From: Pseudoramibacter alactolyticus
GTDB taxonomy: Bacteria; Bacillota; Clostridia; Eubacteriales; Eubacteriaceae
Length of the DNA: 64,000 bases
Assembly (NCBI RefSeq): GCF_050908235.1
Contig: NZ_CP194340.1
Direction: 5' to 3' (one strand)
A program made the position numbers and the translations under genes. How positions within the stretch are numbered: the first letter of the stretch is position 1; every line of letters begins with the position of its first letter. Under the pieces are notes generated by a model. It saw only the letters and a program-made list of their open reading frames with translations. It had not been told where the DNA came from and did no database searches. Positions 8,299 to 17,329 of this stretch are shown here, one piece after another.

Positions 8299-9837
8299 TC
8301 AGCCCAGATCGTCACGCACCGGCACGGACACCCGTTCGTCGTAGGCGGCGAAGGCCTCGGCAACCAGGGCGGCATCCGGCGCTTTGGTGAACAGGCTGAC
8401 GACGGGCACCAGCACGAGGCCGACGCCCATGGCGCAGACCCCGGCCTGAATCGGCGACTGCAAAAGGGCCGGCAGCATCCGGGGCGCGAGCAGGTTGGTC
8501 AGCATCAGGCCTACGGCAAAGCCGAAGCTCACCCAAGCCGAAGCTGCGGTGACGCGCCGGCTGTAAAGCCCGTAAAGGAAGGGTGCGAGGAAGGCGCCGG
8601 CCATGGCGCCCCAGGAGATCCCCATGAGTTGGGCGATGAAGGTCACGGCACTTTTGTATTGAATCGCCGCGATGACGGCGGAAATCGCGATGAATACCAC
8701 GATGAACAGCCGCAGCACGAGCACCTGACGTTCCTCTTCCATATCCGGGAAGCACACATCCCGGATCAAATCGAGGGTCAGGGTGGAGCTGGACGCGATC
8801 ACCAGCGAAGAGAGGGTCGACATGGAGGCGGAGAGCACGAGGATCACCACCACGGCGATGAGCCCGTCGGGCAGGCCTGCGAGCATGGCGGGGATGATGG
8901 CGTCGAAGCCGTTTGCCGCGACGTTCACCTTGTCGGCGTAGAGCCGGCCGAAGCCGCCGAGAAAATAGGCGCCGCCGGCCACGACAAAGGCGAAGAGCGT
9001 CGAGATGACCATGCCCTTATTGATGGAATGTTCGCTGTCGATGGCGTAAAACTTGCCCACCATTTGGGGCAGGCCCCAGGTACCCAGCGACGTGAGGAGG
9101 ATCACCGCAAGCAGGCCCGGCGGATCCGGCCCGAAAAAGGAAGTGAAGGCGCCGAGCTGGCCGGGGGCCGCCGCGGCATCCTTCACCCGGGAGAGGGAGA
9201 GAATCGCGGCGTGAAAGCCGCCGTTGGTCCTAAGCACCGCCGTGACAACGGCCGTGATGCCAAAGAGCATGATGATGCCCTGGATAAAATCGTTGATCGC
9301 CGTGGCCATGTAGCCGCCGGCGATGACATACACCGCGGTGAGGGCGGCCATCAGCACGATGCACACCACATAGTCGATGTGAAAGGCCATGCCGAACAGC
9401 CGGGACAGCCCGTTGTAAAGCGAGGCGGTGTAGGGAATCATGAAGACGAAGGTGATGACGGACGCCGCGATCTTAAGCGAGGGGCTGCCGAAGCGCTCGC
9501 CGAAGAACTGGGGCATCGTGGCCGCGCCGAAATGCTGGGTCATGATGCGGGTGCGCCGGCCAAGCACCACCCAAGCCAAAAGCGAGCCGAGCAGCGCATT
9601 GCCGATGCCGATCCAGGTCGAGGCGATGCCGAACTTCCAGCCGAACTGCCCGGCATAGCCCACGAAGATGACAGCGGAAAAATATGAGGTGCCGAAGGAA
9701 AAAGCCGTCAGCCACGGGCCGACGTGGCGCCCGCCGAGGACGAAGCCGTTCACGCTGACGGCGTGACGCCCGCAGTAAATGCCGACGCCGATCATCGTCG
9801 CGAAGAAGGCGGCGAGCAAAAAGATTTTGAGAAACAA
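8299..9837 (-). CDS. Sodium:solute symporter (SSS family), T-box controlled
   Basis: A 512-residue membrane protein with about 13 helices and the SSS fold. The GGR motif follows helix 1 (FVLGGRHVGPW), a sodium-site helix region reads SFGTSYFSAVIFVGYAG, and ASMSTLSSLVIASSS is the conserved SSS signature in helix 8. It would import a solute with Na+. The leader is a T-box riboswitch, so expression should rise when a particular tRNA is uncharged. Transporters under T-box control normally carry the cognate amino acid. The specifier reads most simply as TAC, suggesting tyrosine. The TTT-A5 start context is weak, but AGGTTTCG precedes ATG 9837. Confidence 0.9.
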   Translation of the reverse strand: MFLKIFLLAAFFATMIGVGIYCGRHAVSVNGFVLGGRHVGPWLTAFSFGTSYFSAVIFVGYAGQFGWKFGIASTWIGIGNALLGSLLAWVVLGRRTRIMTQHFGAATMPQFFGERFGSPSLKIAASVITFVFMIPYTASLYNGLSRLFGMAFHIDYVVCIVLMAALTAVYVIAGGYMATAINDFIQGIIMLFGITAVVTAVLRTNGGFHAAILSLSRVKDAAAAPGQLGAFTSFFGPDPPGLLAVILLTSLGTWGLPQMVGKFYAIDSEHSINKGMVISTLFAFVVAGGAYFLGGFGRLYADKVNVAANGFDAIIPAMLAGLPDGLIAVVVILVLSASMSTLSSLVIASSSTLTLDLIRDVCFPDMEEERQVLVLRLFIVVFIAISAVIAAIQYKSAVTFIAQLMGISWGAMAGAFLAPFLYGLYSRRVTAASAWVSFGFAVGLMLTNLLAPRMLPALLQSPIQAGVCAMGVGLVLVPVVSLFTKAPDAALVAEAFAAYDERVSVPVRDDLG

Positions 9838-9900
9838 AGCGAAACCTCCAGGTAAAAAGTGCAGGGGATACGCGGCGTATCCGAAGGCCGATGAGGGCAG

Positions 9901-10176
9901 AAAAAACCGCCCTCCGCATCACACAGAGGGCGGACAAAGCCGCGTTACCACCTCTATTTCGCCGAGCCTCGCGAATCGGCGCTCATGAGGTACGGCTCAA
10001 GCGAGCGATACCTGCGCGCGTTAACGGGCGCTCCCGATCGCAGCCTACCGGGGAAAATCCCTTTGGGTGCGCGACTCCCGGAAGGTATTCGGCGCGCAGT
10101 CTGCGGCCGCCTTTCACCGGCCGGCGGTTCTCTGGCGCAGACGCTGCGGGCTTACTTTTTTCCGATCGACATCTTT
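9901..10176 (-). promoter_or_regulatory. T-box riboswitch leader of the SSS symporter
   Basis: Read on the minus strand, the hallmark T-box bulge AGAGGTGGTAACGCGG occupies 9940-9955. It is followed by a terminator hairpin with CCGCCCTC and GAGGGCGG arms plus T6 (9901-9933), and the alternative antiterminator can form with the T-box strand. Upstream, a long Stem I contains AGTAAG, the AGAGAACCGCC distal loop region, the GGTGAAA motif and a specifier bulge GAA-TAC-CTTCC. TAC (10085-10087) is the best specifier candidate (Tyr). Other registers (ACC Thr) cannot be excluded without folding. Confidence 0.88.
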
Positions 10177-10181
10177 CGTTC

Positions 10182-10210
10182 ATTTTAGCATGCCAAAGTG
10201 CGCGGGGCAA
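10182..10210 (-). promoter_or_regulatory. Promoter of the T-box leader
   Basis: On the minus strand TTGCCC, a 17-nt spacer and an extended ATGCTAAAAT. The predicted transcript starts just before Stem I of the T-box. Confidence 0.65.
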
Positions 10211-10412
10211 GCTTTTTGACCGTCGGTTTCAGTATGAAATTCGGTACATGAGCAGCTGCAGCCATCGGCGGGAATGAAAAGTCCAGGTAAAGATTTGGTT
10301 AAAAGGCGGCGAATCGGGTGGAAAAAGTCGGCGCCGTGGGGTAAGATAGGAGCAATCGGCGCGTTTGCAGTCATTTTGCAGCGCCGGAAACCATGTGAAA
10401 GAAGGTGTATCA

Positions 10413-11213
10413 ATGACAATGATCGACTTCAATCAAATCAAAGGCTTTATCTGCGATATGGACGGCGTGATCTATTACGGCAACGAACTTTTGCCCGGCG
10501 TCCGAGAATTTATCGACTGGCTCTATCGGGAAGACAAGGCTTTTCTCTTTTTGACCAACAGCAGCGCGAAGACCCCCCGGGAGCTTTCCCAGAAGCTCGC
10601 ATATTTGGGGCTCGACGTCAGTGAGGACCATTTTTATACCAGCGCGCTGGCGACGGCCCGCTTCCTGAAGCAGCAGTCGCCGGAATGCACGGTGTATCCC
10701 ATCGGCGGCGTGGGCCTGATCAACGCGATTTATGCCGAGGGACTGGCCGTGGACGAGGTGGACCCGGATTACGTGGTGGTGGGCGAAAGCCAGAGCTACA
10801 CCCTGGACACGGTGACCCAGGCGACCAACATGGTGCTAAACGGCGCGAAGCTCATCGGCACCAACTCGGATGTCAGCGGCCCCATCGAGCAGGGCATCAT
10901 GCCGGGGTGCGGGGCGCTGGTGGCGCCTATCGAGATGGCCACCGGCAAGAAAGCTTATTTTTGCGGCAAACCCAACCCGCTGATGATGCGCACCGGGCTG
11001 CGGCTTCTCGGCTGCCATTCGGACGAAGCGGTGATGGTCGGCGATCGGATGGATACCGATGTGATCTCCGGTTTGGAAAGCGGCATGGCAACGGCCTTGG
11101 TGCTCTCCGGGGTGACGGACCGGGAAACCATTGAAACCTTTGCCTACCGGCCGACGGCCGTGCTCGCCGGCGTGGGGGAAATTGTGACCCGTGCGGAAGC
11201 GGCCAAGGCCTGA
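10413..11213 (+). CDS. HAD-superfamily IIA phosphatase (NagD/AraL-like)
   Basis: A 266-residue HAD hydrolase of subfamily IIA. The motifs appear in order: nucleophile FICDMDGVIYYG (DxD), FLTNSSAKTPREL (motif II Thr/Ser), a large C2 cap, the lysine in YFCGKPNPLM (motif III), and MVGDRMDTDVISG (motif IV acidic pair). Such enzymes dephosphorylate small sugar or nucleotide monophosphates in the cytoplasm. The start is ATG 10413 after GAAGGTG, since the longer frame has no site. A DUF2809 gene begins 5 bp after its stop, implying cotranscription. Confidence 0.9.
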   Translation: MTMIDFNQIKGFICDMDGVIYYGNELLPGVREFIDWLYREDKAFLFLTNSSAKTPRELSQKLAYLGLDVSEDHFYTSALATARFLKQQSPECTVYPIGGVGLINAIYAEGLAVDEVDPDYVVVGESQSYTLDTVTQATNMVLNGAKLIGTNSDVSGPIEQGIMPGCGALVAPIEMATGKKAYFCGKPNPLMMRTGLRLLGCHSDEAVMVGDRMDTDVISGLESGMATALVLSGVTDRETIETFAYRPTAVLAGVGEIVTRAEAAKA

Positions 11214-11217
11214 CGCG

Positions 11218-11607
11218 ATGAGCGAGAAAAGCAGGGCCCGTTTATTTTACCTGGGCCTGGCCGCCGCGGTGTTTACGCTCGAGGTCGCCATCGCCCTGTG
11301 GGTTCACGATGCGGTGATTCGCCCCTATGTGGGGGACGTGCTCGTGGTGGTGGGCCTTTATGCGCTGGTGCGCGTTTTTGTGCCGAGGGGTTTACCCCAT
11401 TTGCCCGCGGGCATTTTTATTTTTGCGGCCGCAGTGGAGGTCTCCCAGGCCTTTCACCTGGTGGCGCGGCTGGGCCTGGCCGAAAGCCCGGTGATGCGCA
11501 CGCTGATGGGCGGCACCTTCGACTGGCAGGACCTGCTGTGTTATCTGGCGGGCTGCCTGCTGATCGGCGGTGTAGCCTGGCGCCGGCAAAAAAATGAAAC
11601 TGACTAA
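11218..11607 (+). CDS. DUF2809 family membrane protein
   Basis: A 129-residue protein with four predicted membrane helices. The DUF2809 features are visible: PYVGDVLVVVGLYALVR, the AVEVSQ segment, and a C-terminal GTFDWQDLLCYLAG block. Function of the family is unknown; its pattern partly resembles VanZ-like proteins. The ATG at 11218 has no clear ribosome site of its own, and it starts 5 bp after the upstream phosphatase stop, so translational coupling is likely. Its stop overlaps the A-tract of the following terminator. Confidence 0.8.
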   Translation: MSEKSRARLFYLGLAAAVFTLEVAIALWVHDAVIRPYVGDVLVVVGLYALVRVFVPRGLPHLPAGIFIFAAAVEVSQAFHLVARLGLAESPVMRTLMGGTFDWQDLLCYLAGCLLIGGVAWRRQKNETD

Positions 11608-11647
11608 AAAAGCACCTGGAAAGTAAAAACTTTCCGGGTGCTTTTTT
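11606..11647 (+). terminator. Rho-independent terminator
   Basis: AAAAAAGCACCTGGAAAG and CTTTCCGGGTGCTTTTTT pair around a short A/T loop (one G-T pair). Confidence 0.85.
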
Positions 11648-11824
11648 GATGTGGGCTTTGCGTCGTCCGAAAAGCCTAAAGAATTAACGGTTTTCAAAAC
11701 GCTCGGAGCGCTTGCTTTTATGATCGCTCTCTGATAACCTTAATGCATACTTAATATTCATTTGGATTAGCAGCAACGGTTGCGGCGGCCACTGCGGCAG
11801 CGGGCGCTGCGGAAAGGATGTTTC

Positions 11825-13189
11825 ATGCAAGAAAAACTGGCAAAGATTTTCAAGTTTGGCGAAAACGGCACAAACCTGAGAACCGAAGTGATGGCCGGGC
11901 TGACGACTTTCATGGGCGTGGCTTATATTCTGGCGGTCAACCCAAACATGCTGGCGGCGGCCGGGATGGACAAAGGCGCGGTGTTCACGGCGACGGCTCT
12001 GGCTTCTGCCATCGGGACCCTGGTGATGGCACTGCTCACCAATTATCCCTTTGTGCTCGCGCCGGGGATGGGCCTCAACGCCTATTTCGCGTATTCGGTT
12101 GTCATCAAAATGGGCTACTCCTGGGAAATGGCGCTGGCTGCGGTCTTTATTGAAGGTATTATCTTTATCGTTTTAAGTCTGACCAATATCCGCGAAGCCA
12201 TTTTCAACGCGATTCCCGAAACGCTGCGTCTGGCGATTTCTTCCGGGATCGGCCTGTTTATTGCGATGGTCGGCCTGCAGGGGGCGAAGATCGTGGTCAA
12301 TGACGACTCGACCTTGGTCACCATGTTCAAATGGAGCACGGCGGGCAACGCCACATTGGGCCTGACGGTGGCCCTGGCTCTGCTCGGAACGGTGCTCACC
12401 GGCTTCCTTTTGATCCGCGGGGTCAAGGGCGGCGTGCTCATCGGGATTCTGGCGACTTGGTTCGTGGGGATCCTCTGCGAGGTGGCCGGGTTTTATGTGC
12501 CGGTGCCGAAGCTGGGACTTTATTCGCTGATTCCGGATTTTTCCCACGGGATTCACGTCGCATCGCTGGCGCCGACCTTTATGAAGTTTGATTTCTCCAA
12601 GGGCTTAAGCTTTGACTTCGCGACGGTGGTCTTCGCCTTTCTTTTTGTCGATATCTTCGATACGCTGGGCACGCTCACCGGCTGCGCCGTGAAGGCGGGC
12701 TATATTGATGAAGACGGCAATCTGCCGCGGATCAAGGGGGCGCTGATGGCTGACGCCGTTGCTACCACCGTCGGGGCCTGCCTCGGGACGTCCACCACGA
12801 CGACCTTTGTCGAAAGCTCCCTCGGCATTTCCGAAGGGGGACGCACCGGTCTCGCCGGCATCGTCATGGTGATTTTGTTTATCCTGGCGCTGTTCTTTTC
12901 ACCGATCTTTTTGGCGATTCCGTCCTTCGCGACGGCGCCGGCGCTGATCATCGTCGGCTTTCTGATGATTCAAAACGTCACCCAGATCGACTTCACCGAT
13001 CCGACCGAGGGCATTCCGGCTTTCCTGTGCCTGGCGTTTATGCCCTTCACCTACAGCATCTCCGAAGGGATCGGTGTGGGCTTCATCTCCTACACCCTGA
13101 TGAACCTGCTGGCCGGCAAGAAGGAAAAGGTTTCGCCGCTGATGATCATCATTTCACTGCTTTTCATTTTGAAGTACATTTTTATCTAA
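11825..13189 (+). CDS. NCS2-family purine permease (PbuG/AzgA type)
   Basis: A 454-residue transporter with 12-14 membrane segments. It carries the AzgA/PbuG signatures EVMAGLTTFMGVAYILAVNP at the N-terminus and TTTFVESSLGISEGGRTGLA in the middle, so adenine, guanine or hypoxanthine is a better guess than uracil or xanthine. It imports the base with protons. ATG 11825 follows GGAAAGGA. No purine riboswitch core was seen in the 175-bp leader. It is monocistronic, with a terminator 12 bp after the stop. Confidence 0.9.
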   Translation: MQEKLAKIFKFGENGTNLRTEVMAGLTTFMGVAYILAVNPNMLAAAGMDKGAVFTATALASAIGTLVMALLTNYPFVLAPGMGLNAYFAYSVVIKMGYSWEMALAAVFIEGIIFIVLSLTNIREAIFNAIPETLRLAISSGIGLFIAMVGLQGAKIVVNDDSTLVTMFKWSTAGNATLGLTVALALLGTVLTGFLLIRGVKGGVLIGILATWFVGILCEVAGFYVPVPKLGLYSLIPDFSHGIHVASLAPTFMKFDFSKGLSFDFATVVFAFLFVDIFDTLGTLTGCAVKAGYIDEDGNLPRIKGALMADAVATTVGACLGTSTTTTFVESSLGISEGGRTGLAGIVMVILFILALFFSPIFLAIPSFATAPALIIVGFLMIQNVTQIDFTDPTEGIPAFLCLAFMPFTYSISEGIGVGFISYTLMNLLAGKKEKVSPLMIIISLLFILKYIFI

Positions 13190-13200
13190 GCGCCGACGTC

Positions 13201-13234
13201 AAAAAAGCCACTTCCCTGCGAGGCGGCTTTTTTA
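13201..13234 (+). terminator. Rho-independent terminator of the purine permease
   Basis: An A6 tract then GCC pairs with GGC before T6, with an imperfect inner stem. It lies 12 bp after the stop codon. Confidence 0.65.
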
Positions 13235-13257
13235 TAGCGTCGGATATTTTAAGTTAA

Positions 13258-13286
13258 TTGACCTCAATCAGGCAAGATGATAGAAT
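13258..13286 (+). promoter_or_regulatory. SigA promoter for the CoA-transferase gene
   Basis: TTGACC, a 17-nt spacer and TAGAAT, 35 bp before the start codon. It is a near-consensus promoter, fitting a highly expressed fermentation gene. Confidence 0.75.
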
Positions 13287-13320
13287 AAGTGTGTTAAAAA
13301 AATAATAATCGGGAGGAATT

Positions 13321-14661
13321 ATGAGCTATTTAAAGGAATATGCCGATAAACTGACGACGGCGGACGAAGCGGTCAAGGTGATTAAATCGGGGGATTATGT
13401 GGATTACGGCTGGGTGACCTGCACCGTCCGGGCGCTGGATGAGGCTCTGGCCCGCCGCATGCCGGAGCTGACCGACGTGAAAATTTACAACGGGATTGTG
13501 CCTTTTCGGCCAAAGATTTTTGATGTGCCCAACGCCAAAGAGCATTTCACCTGGAACTCCTGGTTTTATTCCGGGGTCGACCGCAAGGCGGTGAAAGACG
13601 GCTTCGTGTTTCACGGGCCGGTGCGCTATTCGGAAGTGCCGCGGTATTACCGGGATATGCCCCACGCCTTGAATGTGGCGATGTTCCAGGTGGCTCCGAT
13701 GGACAAGCACGGCTGGTTCAACTTCGGGCCGAACGCCTCCCATTACCGGGAAGTGGTAAACAAGGCCGATGTGGTCATTGTTGAGGTGAATACTTCCGTG
13801 CCACGCTGTTTGGGGGTTGAAGAAGCGGTGCACATTTCCGAGGTCGATATGGTCGTCGAAGGGGACAACCCGGCGATGCCCGAAAGCGGCGGCGCGACGG
13901 AACCTACCGAAGTGGATCTGGCCGTGGCCAAGCAGATCGTGGCGGAGATTCCCGACGGCGCAACTCTGCAGTTGGGGATCGGCGGCATGCCCAACACCGT
14001 CGGCCAGCTCATCGCCGAAAGCGATCTGAAGGATCTGGGCGTTCACACGGAAATGTACGTCGATTCCTTTGTGGATCTGACCCGGGCCGGCAAGATCACC
14101 GGCGCCCGCAAGCCCATCGACCGCTACAAACAGACCTATGCCTTCGCTTCCGGCACGAAGAAGCTCTACGATTTTCTGGACGATAACCCGGCCTGCATGG
14201 CGGCTCCGGTGAATTATGTGAATGATCCGAGTGTTATCGGCCAGTTTGATGACTTCATGTCCATCAACAACGCAGTGGATATGGATCTTTTTGGCCAGAT
14301 CAATGCCGAATCCGCCGGCCTGCGTCAGATTTCCGGCTCCGGCGGGCAGCTGGATTTCGTGCTCGGGGCCTATAAATCCAAAGGAGGGAAGAGCTTTATC
14401 TGCATGTCTTCTTCCTTTACCGACAAAAAGGGCGTGAAGCATTCGCGCATCAAGCCGACGCTGACGGAAGGTTCCATCGTGACGGACACCCGCTCCAACC
14501 CGATGTATATTGTGACGGAATACGGCATGGCCTATCTGAAAGGCGCGACTGCCTGGGAAAGGGCGGAAGCGCTGATCAATATTGCCGATCCGGATTTCAG
14601 AGAAGAGCTCATTGCCGGTGCCGAAAAGATGGGCGTCTGGCGCCAGAGCAACAAGCGTTAA
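13321..14661 (+). CDS. Acetyl-CoA hydrolase/transferase family: butyryl-CoA:acetate CoA-transferase-like
   Basis: A 446-residue class I CoA-transferase. The conserved oxyanion loop is LQLGIGGMPNTVGQL, the catalytic glutamate is in HTEMYVDSFVDL, and the CoA-binding loop is ISGSGGQLDFVLGA. The pattern resembles butyryl-CoA:acetate and 4-hydroxybutyrate CoA-transferases. In a butyrate or caproate producer it would move CoA from the acyl product to acetate, releasing the fatty acid and giving acetyl-CoA, the final step of the pathway. Length matches the family. A perfect ribosome site (GGGAGG) precedes ATG 13321. Ddh follows after 19 bp with its own strong ribosome site, an unusual partner. Confidence 0.88.
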   Translation: MSYLKEYADKLTTADEAVKVIKSGDYVDYGWVTCTVRALDEALARRMPELTDVKIYNGIVPFRPKIFDVPNAKEHFTWNSWFYSGVDRKAVKDGFVFHGPVRYSEVPRYYRDMPHALNVAMFQVAPMDKHGWFNFGPNASHYREVVNKADVVIVEVNTSVPRCLGVEEAVHISEVDMVVEGDNPAMPESGGATEPTEVDLAVAKQIVAEIPDGATLQLGIGGMPNTVGQLIAESDLKDLGVHTEMYVDSFVDLTRAGKITGARKPIDRYKQTYAFASGTKKLYDFLDDNPACMAAPVNYVNDPSVIGQFDDFMSINNAVDMDLFGQINAESAGLRQISGSGGQLDFVLGAYKSKGGKSFICMSSSFTDKKGVKHSRIKPTLTEGSIVTDTRSNPMYIVTEYGMAYLKGATAWERAEALINIADPDFREELIAGAEKMGVWRQSNKR

Positions 14662-14680
14662 AGAAATAAAGGAGGCTATT

Positions 14681-15676
14681 ATGGCCATTCGTATTGGTAT
14701 TGTGGGTTACGGCAACCTGGGCAGGGGGGTCGAATGCGCTGTCCGGCAGAATGCTGACATGACCCTGGCTGCCGTGCTGACCCGGCGCGATCCGAAGCAG
14801 ATGACGATTTTAACCGAGGGGGTGCCGGTCGTCCGTCAGGACGATTGGGCCGATTACGCCGACGCCATCGACGTGATGATCCTCTGCGGCGGATCGGCGA
14901 CGGATCTGCCGACGATGACGCCGGCCTTTGCCGCCCATTTTAACGTGGTGGACAGCTTCGATACCCACGCTAAAATCCCCGAACATTTTGCAGCGGTGGA
15001 TGCTGCGGCGAGGGCGGGCAGCCATGTGGCGCTGATTTCCGCCGGCTGGGATCCGGGACTGTTCTCACTCAACCGGGTCTATGCCTCGTCGATCCTGCCC
15101 GAGGGCAAGCATTACACCTTCTGGGGCAAGGGCGTCAGTCAGGGACATTCCGACGCGATCCGCCGCATCGACGGCGTCAAGGACGCCAGACAATACACCA
15201 TCCCGGTGGAGGCGGCACTGGCAGCGGCCCGCTCCGGTGACAATCCCGAACTCACCACCCGCCAGATGCATACCCGGGAATGCTTTGTCGTCGCGGAAGA
15301 CGGCGTGGACGAAGCGGGCCGTCAGGCGATTGAAGATGCCATCGTCACCATGCCCAATTATTTCGCCGACTACGACACCACGGTGCATTTCATCACGGAA
15401 GAAGAACTGCAGCGGGATCACAGCGGGATTCCCCACGGCGGCTTTGTGATCCGATCCGGCAAGACCGGATGGGAGGCCGAAAACACGGCAGTGGTGGAAT
15501 ACGGCCTGACGCTGGATTCCAACCCGGAATTTACCGCCGGGGTTCTGGCCGCCTGTGCCCGGGCGGTGCATCGCTTTGCGCAGGACGGCAGCGTCGGCTG
15601 CAAGTCCATGTTGGATGTGCCGCCGGCTTATTTGAGTCCGCTCGATCCGCAGACGTTGCGCGCCCGGATGCTTTAA
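14681..15676 (+). CDS. ddh: meso-Diaminopimelate dehydrogenase
   Basis: A 331-residue NADPH-dependent enzyme that makes meso-DAP directly from tetrahydrodipicolinate for lysine and peptidoglycan synthesis. The N-terminal nucleotide fold is RIGIVGYGNLGRGVE. The DAP-site motifs include VDSFDTHAKIPEH, ISAGWDPGLFSLNR, FWGKGVSQGHSDAIRR and HGGFVIRSG. Length agrees with known Ddh (about 325). Start ATG 14681 has AAAGGAGG 7 nt upstream. The gene is probably cotranscribed with the CoA-transferase and ends at a terminator. Such one-step DAP synthesis is scattered among bacteria. Confidence 0.95.
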   Translation: MAIRIGIVGYGNLGRGVECAVRQNADMTLAAVLTRRDPKQMTILTEGVPVVRQDDWADYADAIDVMILCGGSATDLPTMTPAFAAHFNVVDSFDTHAKIPEHFAAVDAAARAGSHVALISAGWDPGLFSLNRVYASSILPEGKHYTFWGKGVSQGHSDAIRRIDGVKDARQYTIPVEAALAAARSGDNPELTTRQMHTRECFVVAEDGVDEAGRQAIEDAIVTMPNYFADYDTTVHFITEEELQRDHSGIPHGGFVIRSGKTGWEAENTAVVEYGLTLDSNPEFTAGVLAACARAVHRFAQDGSVGCKSMLDVPPAYLSPLDPQTLRARML

Positions 15677-15720
15677 ATCAGAACGACGCCTGACTGCGAA
15701 ACGATTGCCTGGCATTTTAA

Positions 15721-15752
15721 GTCCGGCCGTCTTTGGACGGCCGGGCTTTTTT
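15721..15752 (+). terminator. Rho-independent terminator after ddh
   Basis: CCGGCCGTC and GACGGCCGG form a 9-bp stem around TTTG, followed by C then T6. Confidence 0.88.
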
Positions 15753-15899
15753 GCGTGCCTTTTTACTGCGCGGCGGTCCGAGGCGTTCAATATGAAAAAA
15801 TTTGGTTGGATTAAAGGGTAGCACTGCCAAGTTGTGGTATCATTGAGGCAATAAGCAAGCGACAGAAAGTCGGGCCTGCGCCTGATGATAGGTGGAAAA

Positions 15900-16856
15900 A
15901 TGAGAAAAAAAGTTTTGATGCTGATGAACGGTTCTGCCGGCACAGGCATGGCCGATCAAAATGCCTTTCAGATTGTCAAGGAGCTGACGCAGAGAAACTG
16001 CGAAGTGACGGTGTACCCGATCATTCCCGCGGCGGAGCTGACGGCGGAGACCATTCTGGTGGCCTGTGACGGCCGTTTTGATGTGGTGGCCTGCTGCGGC
16101 GGCGACGGCACCCTCAATCACGTGATCAACGGGATGATGATGATGGATCACCGTCCGCCCCTGGGCTATATTCCCAGCGGCAGCACCAACGATTTTGCCA
16201 AGAGCATCGGCATTCCCAGGGGTATTCTGGCCCAGTGCGAAACCATCAGCCGGGACCATGTCTTTGCCTATGACATCGGCTGTTTTAATGACACCTATTA
16301 TTTTAATTATATCGCGGCCTTCGGGGCTTTCACCTCGATCAGCTACGATACCAGTCAGATTTTTAAAAATGCCATCGGTCACGCGGCCTATATGCTCAAG
16401 GCGCTTTTGACCCTGCCCCAAAACGTTTCCTACCGCTGTCGGATGCACATCGAACATGACGGCGAAACTGAGGACGACGAATATCTGTTCGGCTCCATCT
16501 CGAACGCGCGGAGCATGGCGGGTTTTGCCATGCCCTTTTCCAGCTCGGTGGATTTGAGCGACGGCCTTTTTGAAGTGATGCTCATCAAGGCGCCGCCGCT
16601 GTTTATCGAAGTGCAGGCCATTTTGGCGACACTGCTCGCCGGCAAGACCGACAGCCCTTATATCAAGGTGTTCCAAACGGATCATGTGCACATCAAAGCG
16701 TCGGAAAACACGGCTTGGACCTGGGACGGCGAATACGGCGGCACCATGCGGGAAACGGATATCCGTGTGGAGAAACAGGCTATCGCGCTGCTGCTGCCGC
16801 CCAAAGAAAAGGCAGAAGCCATCGAGGCATCCAATCAGCCGATTTTCCCGGAGTGA
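15900..16856 (+). CDS. Diacylglycerol/lipid kinase family protein
   Basis: A 318-residue DAGK-fold kinase of the DgkB/YegS group. The nucleotide-binding signature is ACCGGDGTLNHVING, followed by LGYIPSGSTNDFAKSIGIP, and the C-terminal beta-sandwich ends in the WTWDGEYGGT region equivalent to the family DGE motif. It should phosphorylate a lipid such as diacylglycerol at the inner membrane face, feeding it back to phospholipid synthesis; sphingoid-like substrates are possible. ATG 15900 follows AGGTGG at 5 nt. It appears to be a single gene. Confidence 0.9.
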   Translation: MRKKVLMLMNGSAGTGMADQNAFQIVKELTQRNCEVTVYPIIPAAELTAETILVACDGRFDVVACCGGDGTLNHVINGMMMMDHRPPLGYIPSGSTNDFAKSIGIPRGILAQCETISRDHVFAYDIGCFNDTYYFNYIAAFGAFTSISYDTSQIFKNAIGHAAYMLKALLTLPQNVSYRCRMHIEHDGETEDDEYLFGSISNARSMAGFAMPFSSSVDLSDGLFEVMLIKAPPLFIEVQAILATLLAGKTDSPYIKVFQTDHVHIKASENTAWTWDGEYGGTMRETDIRVEKQAIALLLPPKEKAEAIEASNQPIFPE

Positions 16857-17012
16857 GTGAAGGCCGGGCGATTTCAGAAAGCATTAAGTCGGCGGTGGTA
16901 CACTGCGATAATTCCAAGAGGAATACTTGGAATTGACGGCCGCAAAGCGGCTGCGAAACACAGGCTTGCCCCGCAGCGGGATCAAAACAGCACTGAGAAA
17001 GAAGGCTTCACA

Positions 17013-17321
17013 ATGAGCTTAAATGATTTGAATTTATCGAAACTTTTCGGCAAGGCCCAAAAGTCAGCGGCGACAGCGCCGGCACCGGATGATGCGCCGG
17101 TCACCTCGGACATGCTGGTCAGTCAGATTATTGCGGCGCATCCCGCCGCGGCGGATTTTTTGATTCAGGACTGCGGTATGGGCTGCATCTACTGCCCCTC
17201 TTCCCAGATGGAAACCCTGGCTCAGGCGGCCATGGTGCACGGACTCGACGGCGAGGATGTCTGCGCCGCGCTCAACGATTATCTGATTGATGCGGCGATG
17301 ATCAAGGCCGAAGAATTATAA
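17013..17321 (+). CDS. DUF1858 domain protein
   Basis: A 102-residue protein with a short polar N-terminus rich in Ala/Pro and a DUF1858 domain at about 35-95: SDMLVSQIIAAHP, then DCGMGCIYCPSS with three cysteines, then a C-terminal helix. The family, also called hybrid-cluster-protein-associated or disulfide-reductase-like, is typical of anaerobes and is thought to have a redox or metal role, unproven. ATG 17013 follows GAAAGAAGG. It is a single gene with a strong terminator 8 bp after the stop, and no hybrid-cluster protein is adjacent. Confidence 0.85.
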   Translation: MSLNDLNLSKLFGKAQKSAATAPAPDDAPVTSDMLVSQIIAAHPAAADFLIQDCGMGCIYCPSSQMETLAQAAMVHGLDGEDVCAALNDYLIDAAMIKAEEL

Positions 17322-17329
17322 GGGTAAGC

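Noticed and set aside
8194..9687. Long plus-strand frame antisense to the SSS symporter
   Set aside because: Its residues are His/Gly/Asp-rich without any domain pattern. It is a mirror of the GC-biased codons of the real minus-strand gene.
11648..11824. Purine riboswitch upstream of the NCS2 permease
   Set aside because: No matching loop sequences or three-way junction could be drawn by eye.
16857..17012. N-terminal extension of the DUF1858 protein
   Set aside because: The extension lacks a ribosome site, and the domain boundary and GAAAGAAGG site favour ATG 17013.
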